This document shows positions 42,360 through 50,734 of a DNA stretch of 50,937 nucleotides, piece after piece (position 1 is the stretch's first letter; each line of letters begins with the position of its first letter). The notes under the pieces were generated by a model. That model did not search any database. It was not told where the DNA came from and saw only the letters and a list, made by a program, of their open reading frames with translations. This DNA comes from Myxococcales bacterium (lineage in GTDB: Bacteria > Myxococcota_A > Polyangia > Polyangiales > Polyangiaceae). The position numbers and the translations under genes are program-made. The stretch spans positions 1 through 50,937 of the forward strand of contig JAAZAA010000255.1 of the NCBI GenBank assembly GCA_012514535.1. The letters are read 5' to 3'.

Positions 42360-43237
42360 GGCGCGACCACCTCCTGGCGCGCCACGCCGAGCCCCTCGAT
42401 CCCGTACTCGACGACGTCCCCCGGCTGGAGATAGCCCGGCGGCGTACGCCCCATGCCCACCCCGGCGGGCGTCCCCGTGCTGATCACGTCACCGGGCAGG
42501 AGGGTCATGAACTGGCTCACGTAGGCGACCAACCGAGCGACGCCGAAGACCATCTCCCGCGTGCTCGACTCCTGCCGCCGCTCACCGTTCACGTCGAGCC
42601 AGAGGGACAGCGCCTGGGGATCGGGCACTTCGTCTGCGGTCACGAAGAAGGGGCCCAGGGGAGCGAAGGTGTCCGCGCTCTTGCCCTTGACCCACTGCCC
42701 CGAGCGGTTCTTCTGGAAGTCGCGCTCCGAGTAGTCGTTGCACAGGACGTAGCCGGCGACGTGTCCCAAGGCGTCCGCCTCGCTCACGTACTTGGCCCGC
42801 CTCCCGATCACGACGGCCAGCTCGACCTCATAGTCCGTCTTCGTGGAGCCCCGGGGCAGCTCGAGCGCGTCGTAGGGTCCGCACAGGGCGCTGGTGGCCT
42901 TCATGAAGAGCTTCGGCTCTGCCGGGAGGGTCGCCCCCATCTCGGCCGCGTGGTCCCGATAGTTCAACCCGACGCAGAGGATCTTGCTGGGGCGGGTCAA
43001 CGGCGGGCCGAACCGGAGCCCCGCGCCGCGAAAGTCCTCCGCCGTCGCGGCCGGGGCGAGCACCGGGCACTGGGCGGCGTGGGTGGTGAGCCACTGACGC
43101 AGCCGCTCCACGCCCCCGGTCGCCAGGAAGCGCTCGCCGTAATCCTCCCCGAAGCCAGAGACGTCGATCGCCCGCCCGTCCGGGAGGACGGCTCCGGGGC
43201 GCTCCTGATCGACGGGACCGTAACGAAACAGTTTCAC
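42356..43237 (-). CDS. Fumarylacetoacetate hydrolase (FAH) family protein
   Basis: Mg-dependent hydrolase, isomerase or decarboxylase of 2-oxo acids. GTG 43235-43237 ([18 protein letters not shown]) gives 293 aa, typical for single-domain FAH proteins; the open frame to 43429 is antisense to the acyltransferase leader. Motifs are [12 protein letters not shown], the metal-site [12 protein letters not shown] with its Glu residues, [22 protein letters not shown] and [11 protein letters not shown]. Substrate is uncertain. It is the first gene of a four-gene run with 4-nt overlaps and is divergent from the acyltransferase gene. Confidence 0.92.
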   Translation of the reverse strand: MKLFRYGPVDQERPGAVLPDGRAIDVSGFGEDYGERFLATGGVERLRQWLTTHAAQCPVLAPAATAEDFRGAGLRFGPPLTRPSKILCVGLNYRDHAAEMGATLPAEPKLFMKATSALCGPYDALELPRGSTKTDYEVELAVVIGRRAKYVSEADALGHVAGYVLCNDYSERDFQKNRSGQWVKGKSADTFAPLGPFFVTADEVPDPQALSLWLDVNGERRQESSTREMVFGVARLVAYVSQFMTLLPGDVISTGTPAGVGMGRTPPGYLQPGDVVEYGIEGLGVARQEVVAP

Positions 43238-43321
43238 GCCCCCACGGATACCACGACGCCGCGTTCCCGCGAGCCATGCCCCCCAACGCCCCTCCGTTCG
43301 GTGTACGCTGCGCGGCACGCT

Positions 43322-43360
43322 GCTTCGCTCCCGGGACCGCCGGCCCTCCGGGAACGAAGC
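43322..43360. promoter_or_regulatory. Inverted repeat upstream of the acyltransferase
   Basis: GCTTCG-C-TCCCGG (43322-43334) pairs with CCGGGA-A-CGAAGC (43348-43360): twelve base pairs with one C/A mismatch and a 13-nt loop. It ends 38 bp before the acyltransferase ATG, in the divergent region with the FAH gene. It may be an operator or a leader hairpin. Confidence 0.4.
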
Positions 43361-43398
43361 CGGCGCCGCCTCCGAGGGCACGCCGCGCGAGACCGACC

Positions 43399-44316
43399 AT
43401 GACCTCTCCACTCGCCGACTCCACCGCACGCAGCACCGCGACGCGCTCCTCCGAGAGCCTCTCGCCCGACGGCCTTTCCACCGGAGCGCTCTCCGCCGAC
43501 AGCAACGCCGACAGCAACGCCAGCGGCGCGCCCCTCGGCGCCCCCTCGGCTTCGATCCGGGCTTTGAGCGCCTGTCGGCTCGGCCCCCTGGGCCTCGCCA
43601 TCTACAACGTCCTCTACTGGCCCTACCTGCTCGGCAGCTGCGTGCTGCTCTTCGCGCCCGCGTCGTTGCTGTGGCTCCTGACGGCGCCCTGGGACCCCAA
43701 GCGGCGTTGGCTCGGCGCGTTCACCCGCTGGTGGGGGCGGCATTACCTCGGCTGGGCGCCCTATGCCGGGCTCCGAGTCACGGGGGCCGAGCACCTCGCC
43801 TCCGTCGAGCAGGCCGTCTACGTCTCGAACCACCTCTCCATGGTGGACATCCTGGCCCTCTATGCCCTGCCCCGGCCCTTCCTCTGGGTGAGCAAGATCG
43901 AGAACTTCTACGTGCCGTTCCTCGGCTGGAACATGTGGCTGAACCGCTACGTGCCCCTGCGCCGCGGCTACCTGCCGAGCATCATGCGCATGTACCGCAC
44001 CTGCGTGCGCCGGCTCGGCGAAGGCTTCAGCCTCTGCTTGTTCCCGGAGGGGACGCGCTCGGAGACCGGGCGGATGCGCCCCTTTTATCCAGGAGCCTTT
44101 CGTCTGGCCCTGCGCGCGGGGGTCCCGGTGGTTCCCCTCGTGCTCGAGGGGTCGGACCGTGTCCTGCCGAAGAAGCGCCTCCAGATCGCGCCGCAACCCG
44201 TGACCCTGCGCGTGCTGCCCCCCGTCACGCCGGAGGAGGTCGGCCACGACTGGCGCCGCCTGCGGGACGAAGTGCGCCGGCGGATGGAGCGCGCCCAGGC
44301 CGAGCTGCACGGCTGA
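43399..44316 (+). CDS. 1-acyl-sn-glycerol-3-phosphate acyltransferase (PlsC-like)
   Basis: Adds the second fatty acyl chain in phosphatidic acid synthesis, or a related lipid acylation, at the inner membrane. ATG 43399 gives 305 aa. A Ser/Ala/Asp-rich start (1-55, with SADSNADSN repeats) precedes a membrane helix (about 67-90). The HX4D motif is NHLSMVD, and [19 protein letters not shown] is the substrate-binding motif. [17 protein letters not shown] is also typical. The open frame from 43276 is less likely, since the extra part overlies an inverted repeat. Transcribed divergently from the FAH gene. Confidence 0.94.
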   Translation: MTSPLADSTARSTATRSSESLSPDGLSTGALSADSNADSNASGAPLGAPSASIRALSACRLGPLGLAIYNVLYWPYLLGSCVLLFAPASLLWLLTAPWDPKRRWLGAFTRWWGRHYLGWAPYAGLRVTGAEHLASVEQAVYVSNHLSMVDILALYALPRPFLWVSKIENFYVPFLGWNMWLNRYVPLRRGYLPSIMRMYRTCVRRLGEGFSLCLFPEGTRSETGRMRPFYPGAFRLALRAGVPVVPLVLEGSDRVLPKKRLQIAPQPVTLRVLPPVTPEEVGHDWRRLRDEVRRRMERAQAELHG

Positions 44317-44549
44317 GCGGCTCTCTGGCCGGGCCGGCCCCGAGGTCGCTCGCTCGCCCGACCGTCCGGCCCGTCGCACCGAGACTGCACGGCTCGCTCC
44401 CGAGGGAAGCCCTCCGAGGGCCGCCCCGAAGACCGATCGGTCGGCCGATCTGCCGCCCCCAAGCCCTCGACGTCACGAAGCGGCGCGAGAGCCCCCGGGG
44501 CGGGAGTGAATCTGTCTCGCTTTCGTCCGTTTCCCCCGTCTACGGCCCC

Positions 44550-46712
44550 ATGAGCCGGGCCCTGGACGCCATGCGGAGATCGGTTGCGGCCCTCGAAGAG
44601 CAGCTCCTCGTCGATCGGGAGCAGGCGCAAGTGGCGCGCGCCGAACGCCTGCGCCGCTTCCACACCGTCGAAGCACCCCTCGTTCGCGCCCTGGGCATGG
44701 GGCTCCTCAGCGCCATGGTCGCCCTCCACAACCAGGGCCTGACCCCCGCGCTCACCGGCCGCTCGCTGCCCTTCGCCCTCGGCGCTTCGGCCTACGCGCT
44801 GCTCAGCTGGCTCCTCTTGCGCCGGATCTACCGCACGCCTTCTCGGCTCCCCTGGGACGTCATCGTCGCCGGCGCCGACGTGCTGGTCTGCGCCGCGGCC
44901 GTGTGGAGCACGGGCGGCATCGAGAGCGTGCTGTTCCTCGTGTTGTGTGTGCGCGTCGCGGATCAGGCGACGGCCTCCTCCCGCCGTGTCGCGTGGTTCG
45001 CCCATGGAGCGGTCCTCGCCTACGTGCTCGTGTGCGGCGTCGATCTGCTCCTGGAGGGCGGGGACGTTGCGCGCGCGGCTCTGCAGACCGCGCTGCTCTA
45101 TCTGGTGACCCTCTACTTGACCGCGAGCTCTCGCTCCACGGAGCGGCTCCGCAAGCGCGGCATCACCGCTCATCGCCTGGCGCGAGAGCTCGTCTGGCGG
45201 CTCCGCGATCAGAGGGACGAACTCGAGGAAGCGCGCGCCCGCTCGGAGCTCGCCAGCCAGGCCAAGAGCCGCTTCCTGGCGGTGATGAGCCATGAGCTGC
45301 GCACGCCCCTCAACGGTGTGATCGGCATGACCGATCTGCTCCTCGACACCGCCCTCGATCCCGAACAAGAGAGCCTCGCCCACACGGCGCGCGCCTCGGG
45401 GCAGGCGCTCCTGCGCCTGATCGACGAGGTGCTGGACTTCTCGAACGCCGAAGCGGGACAGGTGGAGCTGGTGGTGGAGCCCTTCGAACCTCGGGAGCTC
45501 GCCTGCGAGGTGTTGCGCGCCTTGGCTCCCGTCGCCGCGGCGCGCGGGCTGCTCCTGGAGTGGACCGCGGAGCCCGACGTGCCCGCCCAGGTGCTCGGTG
45601 ACGTGGAGCGGGTGCGCCAGGTGCTCCTCAACGTCGTCGGCAACGCCATCAAGTTCACGAACCAGGGGGGCATCGTGCTGTCGCTCCGCCTGCCCGAGGC
45701 GCCGTCGGAGGACGGGCTCCTCGAGATGGTCGTGGAGGACACGGGGATCGGGGTGCCCCCCTCCCAGCGCGAGCTCATCTTCGACGCGTTCAGCCTGGTC
45801 GACGCTTCCCCCACCCGGCGCCACGGCGGGGCGGGTCTCGGGCTGGCCATCTCCCGCGCCCTGGCCCGCCTCATGGACGGCGACCTACGCCTCGAGGGCC
45901 GCGAGGGCGGCGGCAGTCTGTTTCGGTTCACCGCACGGCTGCCCGCCGTTCCCGGCGCCGGCTCCCCGCCCCCCCGGCTACCGCCGGCGCACTTCCTCGT
46001 GGACGTGGAGGCCCCGACGACGGCGGCCTTCGTGCAACGAACGCTGCTCTCCTGGGGGCTCGTCCCCGTTCGACCCGGCGGCGTCAGCCCCGATCTGGTC
46101 GTCGCCGACTCCAGCTCCTCCCTGCGGGGTCCCACGACGATCTTCCTCGTCCCCTGGACGAGTCACCGGGTAACGTCCCTCACCCCCTCGAGCGTGCGCT
46201 TGCCCCTCCGGCTCCCGGAGCTGCAGCGGTCCCTCGAGCGACACCTCTGCACGTCGAGCGTCCGCGACCTCTCGGAGGGCAGCCGCATCACGCCCGTCGA
46301 CGTGTTGGTGGTGGAGGACAACCCCGTAAACCAACGCGTCGCCCAGAAGACCCTCGAGCGGCTCGGTCACCGGGTCACGATCGCCGCCACGGGGGAAGAG
46401 GCCATCCAGCGCGCCACCACCGGCAGCTACGAGCTCATCCTCATGGACTTGCAGCTCCCGGACGTCGACGGCGTGGAGGCGACGCGTCGAATCCGCCGCC
46501 ACGAGCTCACCCGGGACGTGCCCATCATCGCCTTGACCGCGGACGTCAGCCGCGAAGACCGCGCGCGCTGCCTCGCCGCCGGGATGAACGATCACCTCAG
46601 CAAACCGCTGCGGCGGGCCGAATTGGAAAAGGCCCTGCGGCGTTGGTGCCGCAGGGCCGATTTCGCGACCTTGGAACGAACCGAGCGCCCCTCGCGGGCG
46701 CTGGGCTCATGA
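44550..46712 (+). CDS. Hybrid sensor histidine kinase/response regulator
   Basis: Membrane phosphorelay protein; stimulus unknown. ATG 44550 gives 720 aa (the frame continues to 43671 only as a shadow of the acyltransferase). Order: about five or six membrane helices (43-190), a coiled linker (200-238), dimerisation domain with His248 in [13 protein letters not shown], and ATPase domain with N-box [11 protein letters not shown]1 VEDTGIGV and G2 [10 protein letters not shown] degenerate receiver-like region (about 478-570) lacks a phospho-Asp. The C-terminal receiver (580-700) has VVEDNPVNQ and Asp633 in [13 protein letters not shown]. No HPt domain is present, so a separate HPt protein would be needed. 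It ends 24 bp before the convergent fba gene. Confidence 0.94.
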   Translation: MSRALDAMRRSVAALEEQLLVDREQAQVARAERLRRFHTVEAPLVRALGMGLLSAMVALHNQGLTPALTGRSLPFALGASAYALLSWLLLRRIYRTPSRLPWDVIVAGADVLVCAAAVWSTGGIESVLFLVLCVRVADQATASSRRVAWFAHGAVLAYVLVCGVDLLLEGGDVARAALQTALLYLVTLYLTASSRSTERLRKRGITAHRLARELVWRLRDQRDELEEARARSELASQAKSRFLAVMSHELRTPLNGVIGMTDLLLDTALDPEQESLAHTARASGQALLRLIDEVLDFSNAEAGQVELVVEPFEPRELACEVLRALAPVAAARGLLLEWTAEPDVPAQVLGDVERVRQVLLNVVGNAIKFTNQGGIVLSLRLPEAPSEDGLLEMVVEDTGIGVPPSQRELIFDAFSLVDASPTRRHGGAGLGLAISRALARLMDGDLRLEGREGGGSLFRFTARLPAVPGAGSPPPRLPPAHFLVDVEAPTTAAFVQRTLLSWGLVPVRPGGVSPDLVVADSSSSLRGPTTIFLVPWTSHRVTSLTPSSVRLPLRLPELQRSLERHLCTSSVRDLSEGSRITPVDVLVVEDNPVNQRVAQKTLERLGHRVTIAATGEEAIQRATTGSYELILMDLQLPDVDGVEATRRIRRHELTRDVPIIALTADVSREDRARCLAAGMNDHLSKPLRRAELEKALRRWCRRADFATLERTERPSRALGS
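46627..46658 (-). terminator. Intrinsic terminator of fba
   Basis: On the minus strand an 11-bp perfect GC stem (GGCCCTGCGGC and its complement, 46648-46658 and 46631-46641) with a 6-nt loop is followed directly by TTTTCC. It lies about 80 nt past the fba stop and inside the coding 3' end of the convergent histidine kinase gene. Confidence 0.75.
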
Positions 46713-46736
46713 CTCCGGGTCGTTACGCCGAACCTC

Positions 46737-47807
46737 TCAGTCGAACTTGCCCAGGGCCCCGAGGTCGTCGAAGGCCTCCACGAGCCGCTTGGCCATCTCC
46801 TTCTCACCGAGGTGGAGCCAGCCGCGCGGATCGATGTACTTCTTGTTGGGCTTGTCGTCGCCTTCGGGGTTGCCGATCTGCGACTTCAGGTAGGCGTCCT
46901 TCTCATCCATGTAGTTCTTGATGGGACGAGTGAAGGCCCACTGAGTGTCCGTGTCGATGTTCATCTTCACGACGCCGTAGGACACCGCCTCGCGGATCTC
47001 CTCGCGGGACGACCCCGAGCCGCCGTGGAACACGAAGTCGACGGGCTTCGGCCCGGTCCCGCGCTGCTTCTGGATCTCCTCCTGGGAGTTCTTCAGGATC
47101 ACCGGGGTGAGCTTCACGTTGCCCGGCTTGTACACGCCGTGCGTGTTGCCGAAGGACGCCGCGATCGTGAAGGCGCCCACGGGCTTCAGCTTGTCGTAAG
47201 CCGCGAGCACCTCCGAGGGCTGCGTGTACAGCTTGGAGTTGTCGATGTTGGTGTTGTCGACGCCGTCCTCTTCGCCGCCCGTGACGCCGAGCTCGATCTC
47301 GAGCGTCATGTTCAGCTTGTTCATGCGGGCGAGGTACTTCGCACAGATGTCGAGGTTCTCCTCGAGGGGCTCCTCGGAGAGATCGAGCATGTGCGAACTG
47401 AAGAGAGGCTCACCGTGCTTCTCGAAGTACTTCTCACCAGCGTCCAGCATGCCGTCGATCCACGGCAGCAGCTTCTTGGCCGCGTGATCCGTGTGCAGCA
47501 CCACCGGCACGCCGTAGGCCTCCGCCAAGAGGCGCACGTGGTGGGCGCCAGCGATGGATCCCGCGATCGACGCCTGCTGCGCGGAGTTGTCGAGGAACTT
47601 ACCCGCGTAGAAATGTCCGCCGCCCTGCGACAGCTGGATGATGATGGGGCACTTGGCCTCGCGTGCAGCCTGCAGAGCGGCGTTGGCGCTGTGCGAGCCG
47701 ATGATGTTCACGGCAGGGAGCGCACCTTCGACGCTCTTGAGGTAGTCGAACAGCTCCCGAAGGGCGCTGCCAGTCACGATGCCAGGCTTCAGCTTCAGTT
47801 TCGACAT
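46737..47807 (-). CDS. fba: Fructose-bisphosphate aldolase, class II
   Basis: Zinc-dependent aldolase that splits fructose 1,6-bisphosphate into two triose phosphates in glycolysis, and the reverse in gluconeogenesis. The 356-aa product is the E. coli FbaA-like (class IIA) type: zinc-site VVLHTDHAAKK, EIELGVTGGEEDGVDN, ASFGNTHGVYKPGNVKL with a zinc His, FHGGSGSSREEI and MNIDTDTQWAF. ATG 47805-47807 has no clear Shine-Dalgarno. Monocistronic by context: a possible promoter lies about 180 bp upstream and a terminator lies downstream. Confidence 0.97.
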   Translation of the reverse strand: MSKLKLKPGIVTGSALRELFDYLKSVEGALPAVNIIGSHSANAALQAAREAKCPIIIQLSQGGGHFYAGKFLDNSAQQASIAGSIAGAHHVRLLAEAYGVPVVLHTDHAAKKLLPWIDGMLDAGEKYFEKHGEPLFSSHMLDLSEEPLEENLDICAKYLARMNKLNMTLEIELGVTGGEEDGVDNTNIDNSKLYTQPSEVLAAYDKLKPVGAFTIAASFGNTHGVYKPGNVKLTPVILKNSQEEIQKQRGTGPKPVDFVFHGGSGSSREEIREAVSYGVVKMNIDTDTQWAFTRPIKNYMDEKDAYLKSQIGNPEGDDKPNKKYIDPRGWLHLGEKEMAKRLVEAFDDLGALGKFD

Positions 47808-47989
47808 GTAATGCTCGCTGGTTGAAAGTGGCGGGATTGCGCGGCTAGCGGCCGCTGTCCGCGACGGCTCAGGGCCTCGATGCGTGGGCTAACGGTGGTT
47901 CCTACCTGTCGCGGTTCTGGCCCGACCGCCCCACGAGGGTGCCGGCCGAGCCGCTGGGCGGCCTTGCAGCCCGCGCGCGGCGGACGCCT

Positions 47990-48017
47990 ACCATAAAACG
48001 AGGTCGCCCCGAGGCAA
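47990..48017 (-). promoter_or_regulatory. Possible promoter of fba
   Basis: Minus-strand TTGCCT (48012-48017), 16-bp spacer, TATGGT (47990-47995); each hexamer matches four of six consensus bases. It implies a long leader of about 175 nt. The rest of the 540-bp gap 47808-48347 shows no convincing gene; its right end holds stem-loops behind the SIMPL gene. Confidence 0.3.
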
Positions 48018-48240
48018 AACCGAACCGCGCCCCCTGGAAATCTGAGGCCCCGAGGCGCCCGTCGCCAGCTCGACCCGCCCGCGCACGCCATGGACCGCCT
48101 CTCGGACGTCGCGCGGGCGAAGCCGCCGGAGGTGATGCCACCCTGATGCCGCCCTCCGACCCGAGCGCCTCCGCTGAGCCGCAGCCCGCAAGGGCGCAGC
48201 ACCTCCGCGCCTGCCGCGCCGCGAGATCGCAGCGCCGGCT

Positions 48241-48346
48241 CGGTGAGCGCGCCCGCCCTTTCAGTGGGGCCCATCAGTTGGGCCCTCGGCAGGGGCCGCC
48301 CGGCACGCTCACCGGTCGCCTCCGGGAGCCCCGACGGGGTCTCCGG
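48241..48346 (-). terminator. Stem-loops downstream of the SIMPL-domain gene
   Basis: Directly after the SIMPL stop a hairpin pairs 48322-48332 with 48336-48346 (two G-U pairs, one mismatch). Farther on, CGGTGAGCG (48241-48249) pairs with CGCTCACCG (48306-48314), enclosing a GGGCCC/GGGCCC stem (48267-48272 and 48280-48285). There is no T-tract; possibly Rho-assisted termination or RNA 3'-end protection. Confidence 0.4.
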
Positions 48347-48347
48347 A

Positions 48348-49148
48348 TCAATCGTCCCGGGCTTCGATCGCGTACAGGATCTCGACGTGCTGCTGCACGG
48401 TCAGCTCCCCGGGCTCCACGGGCACTTGCGCGTGCTCCTTCATCATCATGGGCGCCGCGGCGCTGCTGCCGAAGCGCATCCCCCCTTGGGGCTGCGTGCT
48501 GATGGCGAGCACCCGGCCCAGCTTCGCTCCCGTGAGCTTGGCGAGCTGCTCCGCCTGCTCGTGGGCATCCCTCACGGCCTCCGCTCGCGCCTGGGCGAGG
48601 TGCGGCTTGGGGTCGTCGATCTCGAAGGCCAGGCCATGAACCGCGTTGGCCCCAGCCTGGGTCGCCGCGCTCAGGATGGCGGAGGTCTTCGCGAGATCGC
48701 GCACGGTGACGCGCACCGTGTTCGAGGCGCGATAGAACCCCCGGGGACCGGCGGGCGCCGCTTCGACCGCGCCGGCGGCGCCTTCTCCCTCCTGCGGGAG
48801 CGGGCGCGGAGGAGGCGTGGGAGGGAACTCTTGTTCGAAGAAGACGCTCACCTGCTCCGTCTGCAGGTCCGCGTCGACGATGCCCTCCGCCCGCACCGCC
48901 GCGAGGACCTGCTGCATCGTGCGACTCACCTGTTCGACGGCCTCCGCGGCGGACGCGGCCCGCGCTTCGACGCCGAGGGTGGCGCGGGCGACGTCGGGCC
49001 GCGCCTTCACCTCTCCCTGGCCGGAGACGCGCACCCCCTCCGGCGACGAGGCGCCGCGCACCTCGATGGAACGCCCGCGGTGGGCACAACCGACCGCCCC
49101 AACGCCCAGCGCGACGATCAGCGCCGACGATCTCATCCAACGTGTCAT
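48348..49148 (-). CDS. SIMPL (DUF541) domain lipoprotein
   Basis: Envelope protein of unknown function. The 266-aa product has a lipoprotein signal (MTRWMRSSALIVALGVGAVGC, Cys21) followed by the SIMPL domain: VRVSGQGEVKARPDVARATLGVEARA at the start, AILSAATQAGANAVHGLAFEIDDP in the middle and ARAEAVRDAHEQAEQLAKLTGAKLG before the last strands. A Pro/Gly/Glu-rich insert (about 108-135) interrupts the domain. SIMPL proteins (BP26/OMP28, YggE) are linked to stress and envelope integrity. It begins 60 bp after the dihydrouridine synthase stop and may be cotranscribed with it. Confidence 0.93.
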   Translation of the reverse strand: MTRWMRSSALIVALGVGAVGCAHRGRSIEVRGASSPEGVRVSGQGEVKARPDVARATLGVEARAASAAEAVEQVSRTMQQVLAAVRAEGIVDADLQTEQVSVFFEQEFPPTPPPRPLPQEGEGAAGAVEAAPAGPRGFYRASNTVRVTVRDLAKTSAILSAATQAGANAVHGLAFEIDDPKPHLAQARAEAVRDAHEQAEQLAKLTGAKLGRVLAISTQPQGGMRFGSSAAAPMMMKEHAQVPVEPGELTVQQHVEILYAIEARDD

Positions 49149-49208
49149 GGATTCATCCCTTCTCGGCCCCCGAACGCGGCGCTCCGTCGACGCCGCCCCG
49201 AACCGTCC

Positions 49209-50285
49209 TCAGGCGATATCGCGAAGCTGGTCGACCCGTCCAGAGCTCTCGAGCGCCCCTCCCTCGGCGGCGAGGTCGAGCTGCGCCGCGTCGAGGCTCC
49301 CAATCCGACGGGCGCTCGCCTCGAGCACCGCCTCGACCGTCGCCTCCCGCAGAATGGCCCGCACGCCTTCCCGGAGCTCTCCGGGCGGGACCGCACGCCC
49401 CAAGTAGACGAGCGCTTCCTTCAGCTGTCCGAGGACGCCCCGCTCGGAGAACGCCTCTCCGCAGCGGCGGGCCAGTTCGTCCAGGTGCGCCACCAGGTCT
49501 CTCCCGGACGGACGCAGCGGCTCCCCCGCCCCCTGCAGCGCCTCGATCTGCAGGAAGATCCAGGGATTTCGGAGCGCCGGCCGGCCCACCATCACGGCCA
49601 CGCAGCCAGTCTCCGCCCGCATCCGCAGGGCATCGGCCGCGTACCAGGCGTCCCCATTGCCGACCACAGGGATGGTCAGCGCCCGCTGCAACCGCTCGAT
49701 GATGCGCCAGTCGGCGACGCCCCGGTAGAAATCCGTCCGGCGGCGGGGGTGAACGGTGATGAAGTCCGCGCCTGCGTCCTGCACGGTCCGGGCGATGTCG
49801 ACCACCGCGCTCGCGTCGTCGAAGCCCGCGCGGATCTTCGCCGACAGGGGCAGGTGGGTGCGCTCTCGCATGACGGTGACGAGACGTCCCAGCAGCGCAC
49901 GGTCGCGGAGCAGGGCGGAGCCGACCCCCTTGCGCACCGCCTTGGGTGCGGGACACCCGAGGTTGATGTCGACGACGTCCGCGCCCGCGGCGGTCACGAG
50001 CTCCGTCGCCTCGGCCATGTTGTCGAGGTCGTTGCCCATGACCTGCACGCTGAGGGGCATCCCGGCGGGCTTGCCGACGTGACGGCGCAAGAGCTTGAGG
50101 CTCACGGGCGCCCGCGTGATACGCACGAACTCCGTGCACACGACCCCGATGCCGCCGCGCTCTGCCATCAGCGCCCGGAAAGCCGGGTGCGTGAGCCCTT
50201 CCATCGGCGCGAGCAGGGTCGGGTGGCGCCAAGGCCACTCGCCGCGCCGGAGCCGCTCTCGGGGATCGACGTCTCGGGAGGTCAG
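49209..50285 (-). CDS. dus: tRNA-dihydrouridine synthase
   Basis: FMN/NADPH enzyme that reduces uridines in tRNA. Motifs are LAPMEGLTHPAFR, VQVMGNDLDNMAEA, DINLGCPAPKAVRKGVGSALL with the catalytic Cys, LSAKIRAGFDD, FITVHPRRRTDFYRG (with His) and IPVVGNGD. The first in-frame ATG (50202-50204) is the M of LAPMEG itself and would remove the first beta strand of the barrel. The conserved N terminus PWRHPTLLAPM is encoded upstream, yet that stretch has no ATG, GTG or TTG. A CTG at 50283-50285 overlaps the upstream stop (CTGA) and has GAGGA seven bases before it, so I extend the gene to there (358 aa). The gene is certain; the start is inferred. Confidence 0.9.
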   Translation of the reverse strand: MTSRDVDPRERLRRGEWPWRHPTLLAPMEGLTHPAFRALMAERGGIGVVCTEFVRITRAPVSLKLLRRHVGKPAGMPLSVQVMGNDLDNMAEATELVTAAGADVVDINLGCPAPKAVRKGVGSALLRDRALLGRLVTVMRERTHLPLSAKIRAGFDDASAVVDIARTVQDAGADFITVHPRRRTDFYRGVADWRIIERLQRALTIPVVGNGDAWYAADALRMRAETGCVAVMVGRPALRNPWIFLQIEALQGAGEPLRPSGRDLVAHLDELARRCGEAFSERGVLGQLKEALVYLGRAVPPGELREGVRAILREATVEAVLEASARRIGSLDAAQLDLAAEGGALESSGRVDQLRDIA

Positions 50286-50563
50286 CGCTCTTCCTCGACC
50301 GGGCGTACGGGCCGCGTGTCCTGCTCGTGGCGCTCCCCTGCCTGCTCGCTGGGCGTCTGGTTGAAACTGTCCATCGAGCGCTGCTGACGACCGTAGAGCT
50401 CCCGGGAGCGCTGCTCCGTCTCCGGGGGCACCACGTCCCGTCGCTGGTTCGCCGCGCAGGCGCTCACCAGGAGGGAGAACACGACCCCGAGCGCGCTCGC
50501 CGCCAGGAGCCCCCGGACAGCGGCCGGAGAGCGAGTGCGGGGGCGGGCGGGGGCGCTGAGCAT
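50282..50563 (-). CDS. Small putative lipoprotein
   Basis: Unknown function. The 93-aa product starts with a basic n-region and hydrophobic segment ending in lipobox LVSAC (Cys36), followed by a hydrophilic, Gln/Arg/Glu-rich tail (ANQRRDVVPPETEQRSRELYGRQQ). ATG start at 50561-50563. Its stop TGA (50282-50284) overlaps the apparent CTG start of the dihydrouridine synthase, implying translational coupling. Confidence 0.75.
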   Translation of the reverse strand: MLSAPARPRTRSPAAVRGLLAASALGVVFSLLVSACAANQRRDVVPPETEQRSRELYGRQQRSMDSFNQTPSEQAGERHEQDTRPVRPVEEER

Positions 50564-50630
50564 ACTTCTAGGATAGCCGATCCTGGCCCGGCGGACGACC
50601 CCGTCCCTCCTCGCCGCCCGATGGAACGGC

Positions 50631-50654
50631 GAGGGCCCCTCGCGAGGGGCCCTC
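50631..50654. terminator. 24-bp perfect palindrome, probable terminator
   Basis: GAGGGCCCCT, central CGCG, AGGGGCCCTC: a perfect 24-bp palindrome about 80 nt past the stop of the peroxiredoxin gene and 68 bp upstream of the small lipoprotein gene. There is no T-run; probably the peroxiredoxin terminator. Confidence 0.5.
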
Positions 50655-50734
50655 GGCTCGTTGGGTGGGCGGGCAGAGCGGTATCGGCTTCGTCGTCGAC
50701 GTCGCCGCGCGGGCTCCGCGCCGCGCGCGACTCC

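Noticed and set aside
43238-43398. Cobalamin riboswitch upstream of the FAH/BtuF-like operon
   Set aside because: The interval is only 161 bp and no B12-box-like sequence was seen; the only structure is the simple inverted repeat.
47939-48502. 187-codon plus-strand frame in the fba/SIMPL gap
   Set aside because: Arg/Pro/Ala-rich without hydrophobic core; it runs into the antisense of the SIMPL gene and has no ribosome-binding site.
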